Assembly: GCA_903830425.1 (NCBI GenBank)
Contig: CAIKTR010000099.1
Location: 1 to 48,814 of the forward strand
DNA: 48,814 bases
Reading direction: 5' to 3'
Origin: an uncultured Opitutia bacterium
GTDB taxonomy: Bacteria > Verrucomicrobiota > Verrucomicrobiia > Opitutales > Opitutaceae
A program made the position numbers and the translations under genes. Below are positions 35,133 to 44,623 of this stretch, piece by piece. The stretch's first letter is position 1, and the number at the start of each line of letters is the position of its first letter. The notes below the pieces were generated by a model. That model saw nothing but the letters and a program-made list of their open reading frames with translations, was not told the DNA's origin and did no database searches.

Positions 35133-37094
35133 ATGGCCGCCGTTTCCGCCCCGTCGCCGAGCGCCTCCCGACCGCCGCCCGGCCGGCGCTGGCGGCCCCG
35201 CCTCGCGGCCGGCCTGCTCGCCGGCGCTGTCCTGCTGACCTACGCGAACACCCTGACAGTGCCGCTGCTGCTCGACGACCAGTCGGCGATCGCCGAAAAC
35301 CCCACCCTCACCGACCTGACGAACCTCGGGGCGGTGCTGGCGCCGGCCCGCACCACCACGAGCGGCCGGCCGCTGCTGAACCTGTCGTTCGCCCTCAACT
35401 ACGCCTGGTCCGGGCCGGCGGTGGCGGGCTACCACGCGGTCAACCTCGCGATCCATGTCGGCGCGGCCCTGCTGCTGCTGGGCGTGGTGCGCCGCACGCT
35501 GCGCTCGCCCGGCTGCGTCGGGCGCTACGGCGCGGTGGCACGGCCGCTCGGCGTGTTTGTGGCCCTGCTGTGGGCGGTGCACCCGCTGCTCACCGGCGCG
35601 GTCACCTACCTCAGCCAGCGGGCCGAGTCCCTGATGGGCCTGTGCTACCTGCTCACCTTGTATGGCTTCATCCGGTCGGTGGACTCGCCCCGCCCGGCGC
35701 GCTGGGCCGCCATGTCTGCCGCGGGCTGCTGGCTGGGCATGATGACGAAGGAGGTCATGCTGACCGCGCCGGTCCTCGTCCTGCTCTACGACCGGGCGTT
35801 TTGGGCGCCCTCGCTCCGGGCCGCGTGGTCGCGGCGGCGGTGGTATTATGTGGCCCTCGCCCTCTCCTGGGCGCTGCTGGCCTACCTGATGGTCAGCTCG
35901 CGGCTCGGCGAGCGGGACGTCGGGCTGCGGGCGGGGCCGGACTGGGTGCATTATGCGCTGACGGAATTCAAGGGGGTCGTCTGGTATGCGCGGCTGGCGC
36001 TCTGGCCGGACCCGCTGGTGTTCGACTACGGGCCGGAAATCCTCGTCCGCGAGTTCGCCCCCGTGGCGGGTTATGCGCTGGGGGTGCTGGCGGCGCTGGC
36101 CGGCACCGGGTGGCTCTGGTGGCGGGGCCGGACCGGCCTCGGGTTCGTGGCCGCGGCCTACTTCCTCCTGCTCGCGCCCACGTCGAGCTTCCTGCCCATC
36201 ATGGGCCAGCCGCTGGCGGAGAGCCGGATGTATCTGCCCCTGGCGGCGGTCATCGTGCTCGGGGTCCTCGGCCTGCAGGCCGTGCTCCCCCGCGCGGTTT
36301 GGCTCGTGCTCGGCGCGCTCGCCATGGGCCTGTGCCTGCTCTCCGTGCGGCGGAACCAGGACTACCGCAGCGCCCTCGTCCTCTGGGAGGACACCATCCG
36401 GAAGCAGCCGGAAAACTCCCGCGGCCAGTACAATTTGGCCAATGAACTGGCCCAGCAGCCCGGCCGGTCCGCGGAGGCGATCGCGCACTACGAGGCGGCG
36501 CTGCGGCTCCAGCCGGACCTGACGGCGGCGCATCACAACCTCGCCAACGAGCTGGCCCAGCAGCCCGGGCGGTCCGCGGAGGCGATCGCGCACTACGAGG
36601 CGGCGCTGCGGCTCCAGCCCGACCTCGTCTCCGCGCACACCCAGGTCGCCCGGCTGCTCGCGCTGCTGCCGGAGCGGCTGCCGGACGCGGTGGCCCACTA
36701 CGAGCAGGCGGTGGCCCTCCAGCCGGAGAGCGCCGAGTGGCATTTCCACCTGGCGAACCTGCTCGCCCGGCTCCCGGGGCGGCTGCCGGAGGCGTTCGCC
36801 CAGTATGAGGCGGCCCTCCGCCTGCAGCCCGATTTCGTGGCGGCCCACTACAACTACGCCAACAAGCTGGCCAACGTCCCCGGCCGGCTGCCCGAGGCGC
36901 TGGGCCATTACGAGGCGGTCCTGCGCCTCGACCCCCGCCGGCCCGAGGCGCACAAGAACTTCGCCCTCGCCCTCGCCAACCTCGGCCGGTTCGACGAGGC
37001 CGTCCGCCAGCTGGAGGCCGCCCTCGCGCTCCGGCCGGATTACCGCGAGGCGCAGGAACTGCTCGGGCCGGTCCGGGCGGCCCGGGACCGCTGA
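35133..37094 (+). CDS. multi-TM protein with C-terminal TPR array (TMTC/glycosyltransferase 39-like architecture)
   Basis: LLTYANTLTVPLLLDDQSAIAENPTLT, LLWAVHPLLTGAVTYLSQRAESLMGLCYLLTLYGF, followed by tandem TPRs. Confidence 0.8.
   Translation: MAAVSAPSPSASRPPPGRRWRPRLAAGLLAGAVLLTYANTLTVPLLLDDQSAIAENPTLTDLTNLGAVLAPARTTTSGRPLLNLSFALNYAWSGPAVAGYHAVNLAIHVGAALLLLGVVRRTLRSPGCVGRYGAVARPLGVFVALLWAVHPLLTGAVTYLSQRAESLMGLCYLLTLYGFIRSVDSPRPARWAAMSAAGCWLGMMTKEVMLTAPVLVLLYDRAFWAPSLRAAWSRRRWYYVALALSWALLAYLMVSSRLGERDVGLRAGPDWVHYALTEFKGVVWYARLALWPDPLVFDYGPEILVREFAPVAGYALGVLAALAGTGWLWWRGRTGLGFVAAAYFLLLAPTSSFLPIMGQPLAESRMYLPLAAVIVLGVLGLQAVLPRAVWLVLGALAMGLCLLSVRRNQDYRSALVLWEDTIRKQPENSRGQYNLANELAQQPGRSAEAIAHYEAALRLQPDLTAAHHNLANELAQQPGRSAEAIAHYEAALRLQPDLVSAHTQVARLLALLPERLPDAVAHYEQAVALQPESAEWHFHLANLLARLPGRLPEAFAQYEAALRLQPDFVAAHYNYANKLANVPGRLPEALGHYEAVLRLDPRRPEAHKNFALALANLGRFDEAVRQLEAALALRPDYREAQELLGPVRAARDR
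36447..36625 (+). repeat. two near-identical 105-bp-period TPR-coding repeats
   Basis: 36447-36520 and 36552-36625 (74 nt each) differ at 2 positions. Confidence 0.9.
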
Positions 37095-37161
37095 CGCGCG
37101 CCGCCGCGCGCGGACCGCCTTCGGGCTTGGCGTCCGCCGCGGGCGCTGCAACAACCTTGGC

Positions 37162-38481
37162 ATGGCCGACTCCCCCACGGTTCCCGCCGCCCCGAACAAA
37201 CCCTGGGCCCGGATCACGCTCACCCAGCAGATTCTCCTCGGCCTGGTCGTCGGCTGCTTCCTCGGCTGGTGGATGAACCACCTGCCGCCCGCGACGAAGG
37301 CGGGCTGGGACAACTGGATGACGCTGGCCCGCGACATCTTCCTCCACCTGATCAAGGCGATGATCGCGCCGCTGGTCTTCGCGAGCATCGTGCAGGGCAT
37401 CGCGGGCACGGGCGACCTCCGCAAGGTCGGCCGCATCGGGGCCAAGGCGCTGCTCTACTTCGAGGTCGTCACCACCGCGGCGCTCGTGGTCGGGCTGGCC
37501 GTGGTCAACCTCATCGGGCCGGGCGTGGGGGTGAAGCTCGCGGGCAGCGCCGCCGCGCTCGGGGCCGCCGTGCAGACCAAGCCGCTGACGCTGTTCGAGA
37601 CGATCCTGCACGTCTTCCCCGCGAGCCTGCTCGATGCGATGGCCCGCAACGACGTGCTGCAGATCGTGGCCTTCTCCGTGATCTTCGCCGTGGCGGTCAG
37701 CGCCGCGGGCGAGGCCGGCCAGCCGGTGCTCAGCTTCTGCTCCAGCCTGACCCAGGTGATGTTCAAGTTCGCCGGCCTCATCATGAAGTTCGCGCCCATC
37801 GGGGTCGGCGCGGCCATCGCCGTCACCGTCGGCCACCAGGGCCTCGGCATCCTGCTCAGCCTCGGCAAGCTCGTCCTCACCCTCTACCTCGCCCTCGCCA
37901 TCTTCGTCGTGTTCGTCTTCGGCACCGTCATCTGGATCGCCAAGCTCCCGCTCCGGGCGTTCGTCCGCGCCGTGCGCGAGCCCTTCGCCCTCGCCTTCGC
38001 CACGGCCAACAGCGAGGCCGCGCTGCCGGATGCGTTTGCGCGGATGGAAAAGCTCGGCGTGCCGCGCGGCATCGTCGGCTTCGTCCTCCCCGCCGGCTAC
38101 GCCTTCAACCTCGACGGCTCCACCCTGCACCTCGCGGTCGCGTCGGTCTTCGTCGCCCAGGCGGCCGAGGCCACCACCGGAATCCATTTCGGGATCGGGC
38201 AGCAGCTCACCATGATGCTCACCCTCATGCTCACCTCGAAGGGCGTGGCCGCCGTGCCGCGCGCCTCGCTGGTCGTGCTCATCGCCGCGCTCCAGTCGTT
38301 CGGCCTGCCGCTCGAGGGCGCCGCGATGATCCTCGGCGTGGACGCGCTGCTGGACATGGCCCGCACCTCGGTGAACGTGCTCGGCAACTGCCTCGCGAGC
38401 GCGGTGGTGGCGCGCTGGGAGGGCGAGTTCGACGACGCCCAGGCCGAGGCGAACTTCGGCGCGTCCGCGCCGAAAACGTGA
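37162..38481 (+). CDS. dicarboxylate/amino acid:cation symporter (DAACS family)
   Basis: FLHLIKAMIAPLVFASIVQGIAGTGDLRKVGRIG, AFATANSEAALPDAFARMEKLGVPRGIVGFVLPAGYAFNLDGSTLHL, VDALLDMARTSVNVLGNCLASAVV. Confidence 0.93.
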   Translation: MADSPTVPAAPNKPWARITLTQQILLGLVVGCFLGWWMNHLPPATKAGWDNWMTLARDIFLHLIKAMIAPLVFASIVQGIAGTGDLRKVGRIGAKALLYFEVVTTAALVVGLAVVNLIGPGVGVKLAGSAAALGAAVQTKPLTLFETILHVFPASLLDAMARNDVLQIVAFSVIFAVAVSAAGEAGQPVLSFCSSLTQVMFKFAGLIMKFAPIGVGAAIAVTVGHQGLGILLSLGKLVLTLYLALAIFVVFVFGTVIWIAKLPLRAFVRAVREPFALAFATANSEAALPDAFARMEKLGVPRGIVGFVLPAGYAFNLDGSTLHLAVASVFVAQAAEATTGIHFGIGQQLTMMLTLMLTSKGVAAVPRASLVVLIAALQSFGLPLEGAAMILGVDALLDMARTSVNVLGNCLASAVVARWEGEFDDAQAEANFGASAPKT

Positions 38482-39077
38482 CGGTGCCGCCGCCCCCCGA
38501 GTTCAGCGCCGTCCTGCTGGCCGCGGGCCGCTCGATCCGCATGCACCGCGACAAGGCCCTGCTCGCCTCCGCCGGCACCGTGCTCTGGCGGCGGCAGCGG
38601 GACCTGCTGGCCGCGGCGGGCGCCGCGGAGATTTTCCTCTCCGCCCGCCCCGACCAGGCCTGGGCCGAGGCGGCGGAGGGTTTTGCCGCGACGGTGCGCG
38701 ACGCCGGCCCGGACGCCGGTCCGCTGGGCGGGATCGTGGCGGCGCTGGAGCGGAGCCGGCACGGGCATCTCGCGGTGCTGGCGGTCGACCTGCCGCAGCT
38801 GACGCCGGCGTGGCTGGTCGCTCTGCGGGGGGACTGCGCGCCGGGCGTCGGCGCGGTGGGCCGGAGGGGGGGATTTTTCGAGCCGCTGGCGGCGATCTAC
38901 CCGCGCGAGCTGCTGCCGCTGGCCCGGGCGGCGCTGGCGCGGCGCGAGCTGTCGCTGCAAAAGCTGCTGGCGGCCGGGGTCGCGCAGCACCTGCTCCGCG
39001 TGCGCGAGATCTCCGCGGACGAGGCGCCGCGGTTCGCCAACTGGAACGAGCCGTCCGGCCCGGCGACCGGGTCGTGA
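38478..39077 (+). CDS. MobA-like nucleotidyltransferase (molybdenum cofactor guanylyltransferase family)
   Basis: FSAVLLAAGRSIRMHRDKALL, GPLGGIVAALE, LAVLAVDLPQLTP, FEPLAAIYPRELLP; GTG start overlaps the upstream TGA (gtga). Confidence 0.8.
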   Translation: MTVPPPPEFSAVLLAAGRSIRMHRDKALLASAGTVLWRRQRDLLAAAGAAEIFLSARPDQAWAEAAEGFAATVRDAGPDAGPLGGIVAALERSRHGHLAVLAVDLPQLTPAWLVALRGDCAPGVGAVGRRGGFFEPLAAIYPRELLPLARAALARRELSLQKLLAAGVAQHLLRVREISADEAPRFANWNEPSGPATGS

Positions 39078-39078
39078 C

Positions 39079-39098
39079 CGCGCCAAGCGGGCGGCGCG
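39079..39098. terminator. short hairpin at convergent junction
   Basis: CGCGCC / GGCGCG with 8-nt loop, between stops at 39077(+) and 39100(-). Confidence 0.3.
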
Positions 39099-39099
39099 C

Positions 39100-39612
39100 C
39101 TAGTCCGACTCGGCGTTGAGCGCGGCCGTGACGGCCGCGCGGCGGCGGTGGTAGTAGAGCGCGAGGCCGCCCGGATAGGCCAGCGCGAGCAGGGCGACGA
39201 GCCCGTAGGTCAGCCGGTAGGAGAGCAGCAGGAACTCGTCCTCCGTCATCCCGGTCTGCGCGAGCGACGTCCGCAGCTCGCTCGTGACCGCGGCGTGCAG
39301 CGGGGCCAGGTCCACATGCGTCAGCTGCCAGGCGCAGAGCGCGAGCAGGAAGCCCAGGCAGAGGAGCTGGCCGCCCACCAGCCAGGTGAGGCCCCGGGCC
39401 TCGCCCGCGCCGAGCAGGGCGCCGCCATGGAGCGCCAGGGCGCCGGTGCCGGCGATCAGCAGCCAGGCCAGCGCGCCCAGCTGCTCCCCGCCCGCGGCCC
39501 CGACCAGTGCAAAGCTGCCGCCCACCACCAGCATCCAGGTGCCGTGCAGGCGCGCCTGCCGGAGCACGCGCGCCAGGGCTTCTTCCGGGAGCAGGGGAGG
39601 GGGGGAGGTCAT
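39100..39612 (-). CDS. small multi-TM membrane protein, unknown function
   Basis: Hydrophobic segments MLVVGGSFALVGAAGG, ALAWLLIAGTGALALHGGALLG, LTWLVGGQLLCLGFLLALCAW, YGLVALLALAYPGGLALYY. Confidence 0.6.
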   Translation of the reverse strand: MTSPPPLLPEEALARVLRQARLHGTWMLVVGGSFALVGAAGGEQLGALAWLLIAGTGALALHGGALLGAGEARGLTWLVGGQLLCLGFLLALCAWQLTHVDLAPLHAAVTSELRTSLAQTGMTEDEFLLLSYRLTYGLVALLALAYPGGLALYYHRRRAAVTAALNAESD

Positions 39613-39660
39613 TCAGGGTCGAGGGTGGGCGGCCGCGCGGGAGTTGCAAACAGTGTCGCA

Positions 39661-39711
39661 CGGGTTGTCAACCCGCCCTCCGGGCTAGACTTCGCTTCGC
39701 TCCGAATGACA
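39661..39711. repeat. possible dispersed intergenic repeat fragment with inverted repeat
   Basis: Minus strand reads TGTCATTCGGAGCGAAGCGAAGTC (39688-39711), resembling a common dispersed element sequence; adjacent CGGGTTG-t-CAACCCG (39661-39675). Confidence 0.45.
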
Positions 39712-39722
39712 AACTGCCCGCC

Positions 39723-42700
39723 GTGTCCGCCCGCCCGCCCAAGCCCCTCGTCCGCTTCCGGCTCGAGTTTCCCCCCGAGCTGCCGATCAGCGCCCGGGCG
39801 GAGGAGATCGTCGCCGCCATCCAGGCGCACCCGGTGGTCATCCTCGCGGGCGAGACCGGCTCGGGCAAAACCACCCAGATCCCCAAGATGTGCCTCGCCG
39901 CCGGCCGCGGCACCGCCGGCCGCATCGGCTGCACCCAGCCGCGCCGCGTGGCCGCGCTCTCCATCTCGCGCCGCGTGGCCGAGGAGCTCGGCGTCACCTG
40001 GGGCCGCGAGGTCGGCTGCAAGATCCGCTTCAGCGACCAGACCACGCCCGCGACCGTCATCAAGTTCCTCACCGACGGCATGCTGCTGGCCGAGGTCCAG
40101 GGCGACCCGCTGCTGCGCGACTACGACACCCTCATCCTCGACGAGGCCCACGAGCGCTCGCTCAACATCGACTTCCTGCTCGGGCACCTGCGCACGCTGC
40201 GCCACCGGCGGCCCGAGCTGAAGATCATCATCACGTCCGCGACGATCGACACCGAGCTCTTCAGCCAGGCCTTCGAGGGCGCCCCCGTGATCCGCGTCGA
40301 GGGCCGCACCTACCCCGTCGAGGTCATCTACGCGCCGCTCGACTCGCTCGGCTCCGACGCCGCCGAGGGCGACGAGCGGGCGTCCCGGGCGGAGGCCCTG
40401 CACTACCTCGACGGCACGGTGGAGGCGGTGGAGCGGATCGTCCGCGACCACGCCAGCGGCGACATCCTCGTCTTCCTCCCGAGCGAGCGCGACATCCGCG
40501 AGGTGGGCGACCTCCTGACCGGCCGCCGGCTGCGCCACTGCGAGCTGGTGCCGCTCTTCGGGCGGCTCTCCAACGCCGAGCAGCAGCGGGTGTTCGCCCC
40601 CACGACCCAGCGCAAGATCGTGCTCGCGACCAACCTGGCCGAGACCTCCCTCACCATCCCCGGCATCCGCTTCGTCGTGGACACCGGCCTGGCCCGGCTG
40701 AGCCGCTACGCGCCGCAGGCCCGCACGCGGCGGCTGCCGATCGAGCCGATCGCGCAGTCGAGCGCCGACCAGCGCAAGGGCCGGTGCGGCCGCGTGGCCG
40801 ACGGCGTGTGCGTCCGGCTTTATTCCGAGCAGGACTACCTCGAGCGGCCGCGCTTCACCCAGCCGGAGATCCAGCGCGCCAACCTCGCCGACGTGATCCT
40901 GCGCATGAAGGCGTTCGGCCTCGGCGACATCGAGCGGTTCCCCTTCCTCAACCAGCCCGCGGCGAAATCCATCCGCGCCGGTTACGCCCTGCTCGAGGAG
41001 CTGGGGGCGATCGCGCCCGGCGACGACCGGGCGCCCGGCGCGCCGGCGGCCGTGACCCTGACGCCGCTGGGGCGCGAGCTCGCCCGCCTGCCGGTCGACC
41101 CGACGGTGGGCCGGATGATCCTGCAGGCGCGCACCGAGCACGCGCTGCGCGAGGTGCTGGTGATCGCCGCCGGGCTCTCGGTCCAGGACCCCCGCGAGCG
41201 CCCGCTCGACCGGCAGGCGCAGGCCGACGCGGCCCACCGGCGCTTCGCCCACCCGGACTCCGACTGCCTGACGCTGCTCCACATCTGGGAGGCGTACCAC
41301 GACCAGTTCGAAACGCTGACGCAGTCGAAGCTCCGCCGCTTCTGCCGCGACCACTTCCTCAGCTACACGCGGATGCGGGAGTGGCGCGACGTCCACGCCC
41401 AGCTGCTCGACGTGCTGGCGGAGCGCGCCGGCTTCAAAATGTCCTCGGTCTTCGGCGGCCGGCCGCCGGCGGACGCCCGGGACACGGCCTACGGCACGCC
41501 GGCGTACCGGTCGATCCACCGGAGCATTTTGGCCGGGCTGCTGGGGAACATCGCCCGCCGCGACGAGGAGCACGGCGGGTACCAGGCGACGCACGACCGG
41601 CGGGTGACGCTGTTCCCGGGGTCGGTGCTGTTCCGGCGGGAGGAGCCGAAGCGGAAGCCCGCCGCCACCCCGGCCCAGCCGGCCGGGGCCGGCCGCAGCC
41701 GCCGCCCCGCGCCCTGGCTCATGGCCGCGGAGATCATGGAGACGACGCGGCTCTACGCGCGGACCGCCGCGCGGCTGGACCCGGCGTGGGCGCTCGACCT
41801 CGGCGCGCACCTGGTGCGCGTGGCGCACAGCGAGCCGTTCTGGCAGGAGGCCGGCGGCCGCGTGCTGGTCAAGCAGCGCACGCGGCTCTACGGGCTGGAG
41901 CTGGAAAGCCGGTCGGTCGGCTACGGGAAAATCGCCCCGGGGCCCGCCACGGAGCTGTTCATCCGCGAGGGGCTGGTGAACGACACGATCACGTTCCCGC
42001 TGGATTTCATCGCCCACAACCGCCGGGTGCGGGAGCGGCTGGAGGTGATCCTCACCCGCACCCGCGACGCCGGGTTCCTCAACCTCGACGAGGCGATGTA
42101 CCGGTTTTATGCGGCGCGCCTGCTGCCGGCGGAGACCCCGCCGGCGGCGGGGGCGCCCGCCCCCGGAGTCAGCTCGGTGGCCGAGCTGGTTGATCTGGTG
42201 CGCGAGCGGCGCGGCGCGGAGCCGCGCTTCCTGATGGTGGAGCCGGACGACCTGCGGGATCCCGACACCCTGGCCCACGACGCCGCGGCGTTCCCCGCGG
42301 CCCTGCCGCTGCCCAACGGCGCGCTGCCGCTCGCGTACGCCTACAAGCCCGGCCAGGCGGACGACGGCGTGACGCTGGACGTCGGCGTGCGCGCGGCCGA
42401 GCTGCTCACGCCGGCGGCGCTGGACTGGGCGGTGCCGGGCCACCTCGAGGCCAAGGTGGAGCATTACCTGCGGGCGCTGCCGAAGGAGCTGCGCCGGGCC
42501 CTGGTGCCGCTGGCGGAGACGGCCCGCCGCCTCGCCGCCCAGGTGGCGGCGCGCGACCGGCTGACGGACCGCCGGGAAACGCTGGTCGAGGCGCTGGCGG
42601 CGCAGCTGGCGGAAAGCTTCCGCGTCACGGTCGACCCCGCGCAGTGGGCGGACAAGCCGCTGCCGGACCACTGGCGCGTGCGGATCCGGGTGGTGGACGA

Positions 42701-43793
42701 CGCCGGCCGCGAGCTGGGGGTGGGGCGCGAGCTGGCGGAGATCCGGACGGCGCTGCAGCGGCAGGCGCGCGCGGCCAGCGCGAGCGTGGCCCGCGAGGAA
42801 CCGGCGGCCTGGCAGGCGGCCCGGGCGCACTGGGAAAAGCCCGCGCAGACGGCCTGGACGTTCGGGGACTTTCCGGCGCAGGTGCCGGTGGCCGCGCCGG
42901 CGGGCGTGCCGGTGTTCGCCTTTCCCGGGCTCCGCGCGGTGGCGGGCGGGGTGGAGCTGCGGCTGCACAAGACCCCGGAGGAGGCGCGGGCGGCGACGCG
43001 GCGCGGGCTTGCGGCGCTGTTCGAGCGGCTGCTCGGCCACGACCTGGGCTGGCTGGAGCGCGACCTGCGCGCGCTGCGCGAGCTCGGCCCGCTGGCGGCG
43101 ACGCTGGCGCCGACCGAGGCGCTGCAGGCGCAGGCGCTGGCCACGATCCGGCGCTGGGTGTGTGATCCGGACCGGGTGGCCGCGGAGTCCGGCGGTTCGG
43201 CGGCGGCCTTCGCGGCCGCCCTGGCGCAGGCCAAGGCCGACCTGCGCGGGCTGGTGCCGCGCCTCACCGAGCTGCTGCGGGAAATCCTCGCCCTCCGGCA
43301 GGCGCTGCTGGTGCACCCCACGCCGCCCCCCGGGCTGGAGGCGGACCTCGCGACGCTGCTGGCGCCCGATTTCCTGGGCCGGACCCCCTGGGCCCAGCTG
43401 GCGCAGTTCCCCCGCTACCTGAAGGCCTGGCGGCTCCGGGCCGACCGCTGGCGGCAGCATCCGGGGAAGGACGCCGAGCGCCTGGCCCAGCTGGCGCCGT
43501 ATCTGGCGGCGCTGGCGCGGCTCGAGCCGGCCGGCGGGGAGGAGCCCGCCCCGGCCCTGCGCTGGCTGGTGGAGGAGTTCCGGGTGAGCCTCTTTGCACA
43601 GGAGCTCGGCACGGCGGAGCCGGTGTCGGCGGTGAAGCTCGACCGGGCGTTTGCCGCGGCGGCGGCGGGCGGCGCGCCGTGCCGGGCGGAGCCGGCGGCG
43701 GCGGCCAAGCCCATCGTCGTGGCGCCGGTGCGGGAGAAGAAATCCGCGCCGCTCAAGCAGCTCAGCGCCCTCGACCGGCTGTTCCCGCGCTGA
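39723..43793 (+). CDS. hrpA: ATP-dependent RNA helicase HrpA (DEAH box)
   Basis: VVILAGETGSGKTTQIPKMCLAAG, TQPRRVAALSISRRVAEELG, LILDEAHERSLNIDFLLG, ITSATIDTELFS, SSADQRKGRCGR, long C-terminal region as in HrpA. GTG start. Confidence 0.93.
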   Translation: MSARPPKPLVRFRLEFPPELPISARAEEIVAAIQAHPVVILAGETGSGKTTQIPKMCLAAGRGTAGRIGCTQPRRVAALSISRRVAEELGVTWGREVGCKIRFSDQTTPATVIKFLTDGMLLAEVQGDPLLRDYDTLILDEAHERSLNIDFLLGHLRTLRHRRPELKIIITSATIDTELFSQAFEGAPVIRVEGRTYPVEVIYAPLDSLGSDAAEGDERASRAEALHYLDGTVEAVERIVRDHASGDILVFLPSERDIREVGDLLTGRRLRHCELVPLFGRLSNAEQQRVFAPTTQRKIVLATNLAETSLTIPGIRFVVDTGLARLSRYAPQARTRRLPIEPIAQSSADQRKGRCGRVADGVCVRLYSEQDYLERPRFTQPEIQRANLADVILRMKAFGLGDIERFPFLNQPAAKSIRAGYALLEELGAIAPGDDRAPGAPAAVTLTPLGRELARLPVDPTVGRMILQARTEHALREVLVIAAGLSVQDPRERPLDRQAQADAAHRRFAHPDSDCLTLLHIWEAYHDQFETLTQSKLRRFCRDHFLSYTRMREWRDVHAQLLDVLAERAGFKMSSVFGGRPPADARDTAYGTPAYRSIHRSILAGLLGNIARRDEEHGGYQATHDRRVTLFPGSVLFRREEPKRKPAATPAQPAGAGRSRRPAPWLMAAEIMETTRLYARTAARLDPAWALDLGAHLVRVAHSEPFWQEAGGRVLVKQRTRLYGLELESRSVGYGKIAPGPATELFIREGLVNDTITFPLDFIAHNRRVRERLEVILTRTRDAGFLNLDEAMYRFYAARLLPAETPPAAGAPAPGVSSVAELVDLVRERRGAEPRFLMVEPDDLRDPDTLAHDAAAFPAALPLPNGALPLAYAYKPGQADDGVTLDVGVRAAELLTPAALDWAVPGHLEAKVEHYLRALPKELRRALVPLAETARRLAAQVAARDRLTDRRETLVEALAAQLAESFRVTVDPAQWADKPLPDHWRVRIRVVDDAGRELGVGRELAEIRTALQRQARAASASVAREEPAAWQAARAHWEKPAQTAWTFGDFPAQVPVAAPAGVPVFAFPGLRAVAGGVELRLHKTPEEARAATRRGLAALFERLLGHDLGWLERDLRALRELGPLAATLAPTEALQAQALATIRRWVCDPDRVAAESGGSAAAFAAALAQAKADLRGLVPRLTELLREILALRQALLVHPTPPPGLEADLATLLAPDFLGRTPWAQLAQFPRYLKAWRLRADRWRQHPGKDAERLAQLAPYLAALARLEPAGGEEPAPALRWLVEEFRVSLFAQELGTAEPVSAVKLDRAFAAAAAGGAPCRAEPAAAAKPIVVAPVREKKSAPLKQLSALDRLFPR

Positions 43794-43845
43794 GCGCACC
43801 GCGGCCGCGGCTTGCCACGGGCCGGGGATTCTTTTCCCTCCCCGC

Positions 43846-44265
43846 ATGAACCTTTCCGCCGCCCGCCAGCACATCGCCGCCGCCATGGAGCGCATGCGGG
43901 TGCTCTATACGAAGCCCGTGTTTGACGAGTGGGTGATCCTGACGCCCGCCGCCCGGCACGGCGGGGTCCTGGCCTACGCGGGGCCGCGGCTGGAGCAGTT
44001 CCGGCAAAAGCTGCCGGCCGAGGTCGAGCCGCTGCTGGCGCAGCTGGCCGGACGCAATCTCGGCATCGGGGACTTCGAATTCACGTCCGCCGGCGACGGG
44101 TCGCGCCATGACGCCCTGATCCGGCTCGGCGCGTCGAGCTATTTGGTCTGCAACAACCTCGCCTCGTCGATGGCTGAGATCCGGCAGGAGGCCCGCTGGC
44201 TGAAGGCCCAGGCGGCGTTTGTCGACCTGAGCGAGCGGTTCCGGAGCGACCCGCTCGAGGCCTAG
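43846..44265 (+). CDS. conserved-looking hypothetical protein (139 aa)
   Basis: Complete ORF from ATG with protein-like composition; no family recognised. Confidence 0.55.
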   Translation: MNLSAARQHIAAAMERMRVLYTKPVFDEWVILTPAARHGGVLAYAGPRLEQFRQKLPAEVEPLLAQLAGRNLGIGDFEFTSAGDGSRHDALIRLGASSYLVCNNLASSMAEIRQEARWLKAQAAFVDLSERFRSDPLEA

Positions 44266-44374
44266 CCGGCGGCGCCCCGGCGGCCGGGGGGGCGAACAGC
44301 CGCAGTTCCAAGATGTGCGCAGGAAAACCCAACCCATGCGGAGCGACGGGCCCGGGGAAAGGCTAGCATGGGGC

Positions 44375-44608
44375 ATGGCTACCACCAGCGAACGAATTCC
44401 AGAGAATGCCCCGGGCAAGTATTACGTCGATGCGAGCTGCATTGACTGCGACCAGTGCCGCGTCATGGCGCCGGAGCTGTTCACCCGGCTGGCGGACAGC
44501 GGGCTTTCCGTGGTCAGCCGGCAGCCGGTGACCGCCGAGGAGATCGCCCTGGCCGAGGAGGCCCTGAGCTCCTGCGCCGTCGCCTCCATCGGCAACGACG
44601 GGGCCTGA
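44375..44608 (+). CDS. ferredoxin (single [3Fe-4S]/[4Fe-4S]-type)
   Basis: YYVDASCIDCDQCRVMAPELF ... EEALSSCAVASIGNDGA: CxxCxxC plus a distal Cys. Confidence 0.85.
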   Translation: MATTSERIPENAPGKYYVDASCIDCDQCRVMAPELFTRLADSGLSVVSRQPVTAEEIALAEEALSSCAVASIGNDGA

Positions 44609-44609
44609 G

Positions 44610-44623
44610 CCGGTCAGTACCGG
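44610..44623. terminator. short hairpin at convergent junction
   Basis: CCGGT-cagt-ACCGG overlapping the stop of the minus-strand gene (44614-44616). Confidence 0.3.

Noticed and set aside
39609-43895. 1428-aa minus-strand ORF (same length as the plus-strand hrpA ORF)
   Set aside because: Equal length is coincidental; the sequence is an Arg/Gln/Val-rich antisense shadow, while the plus strand has a full set of DEAH helicase motifs.
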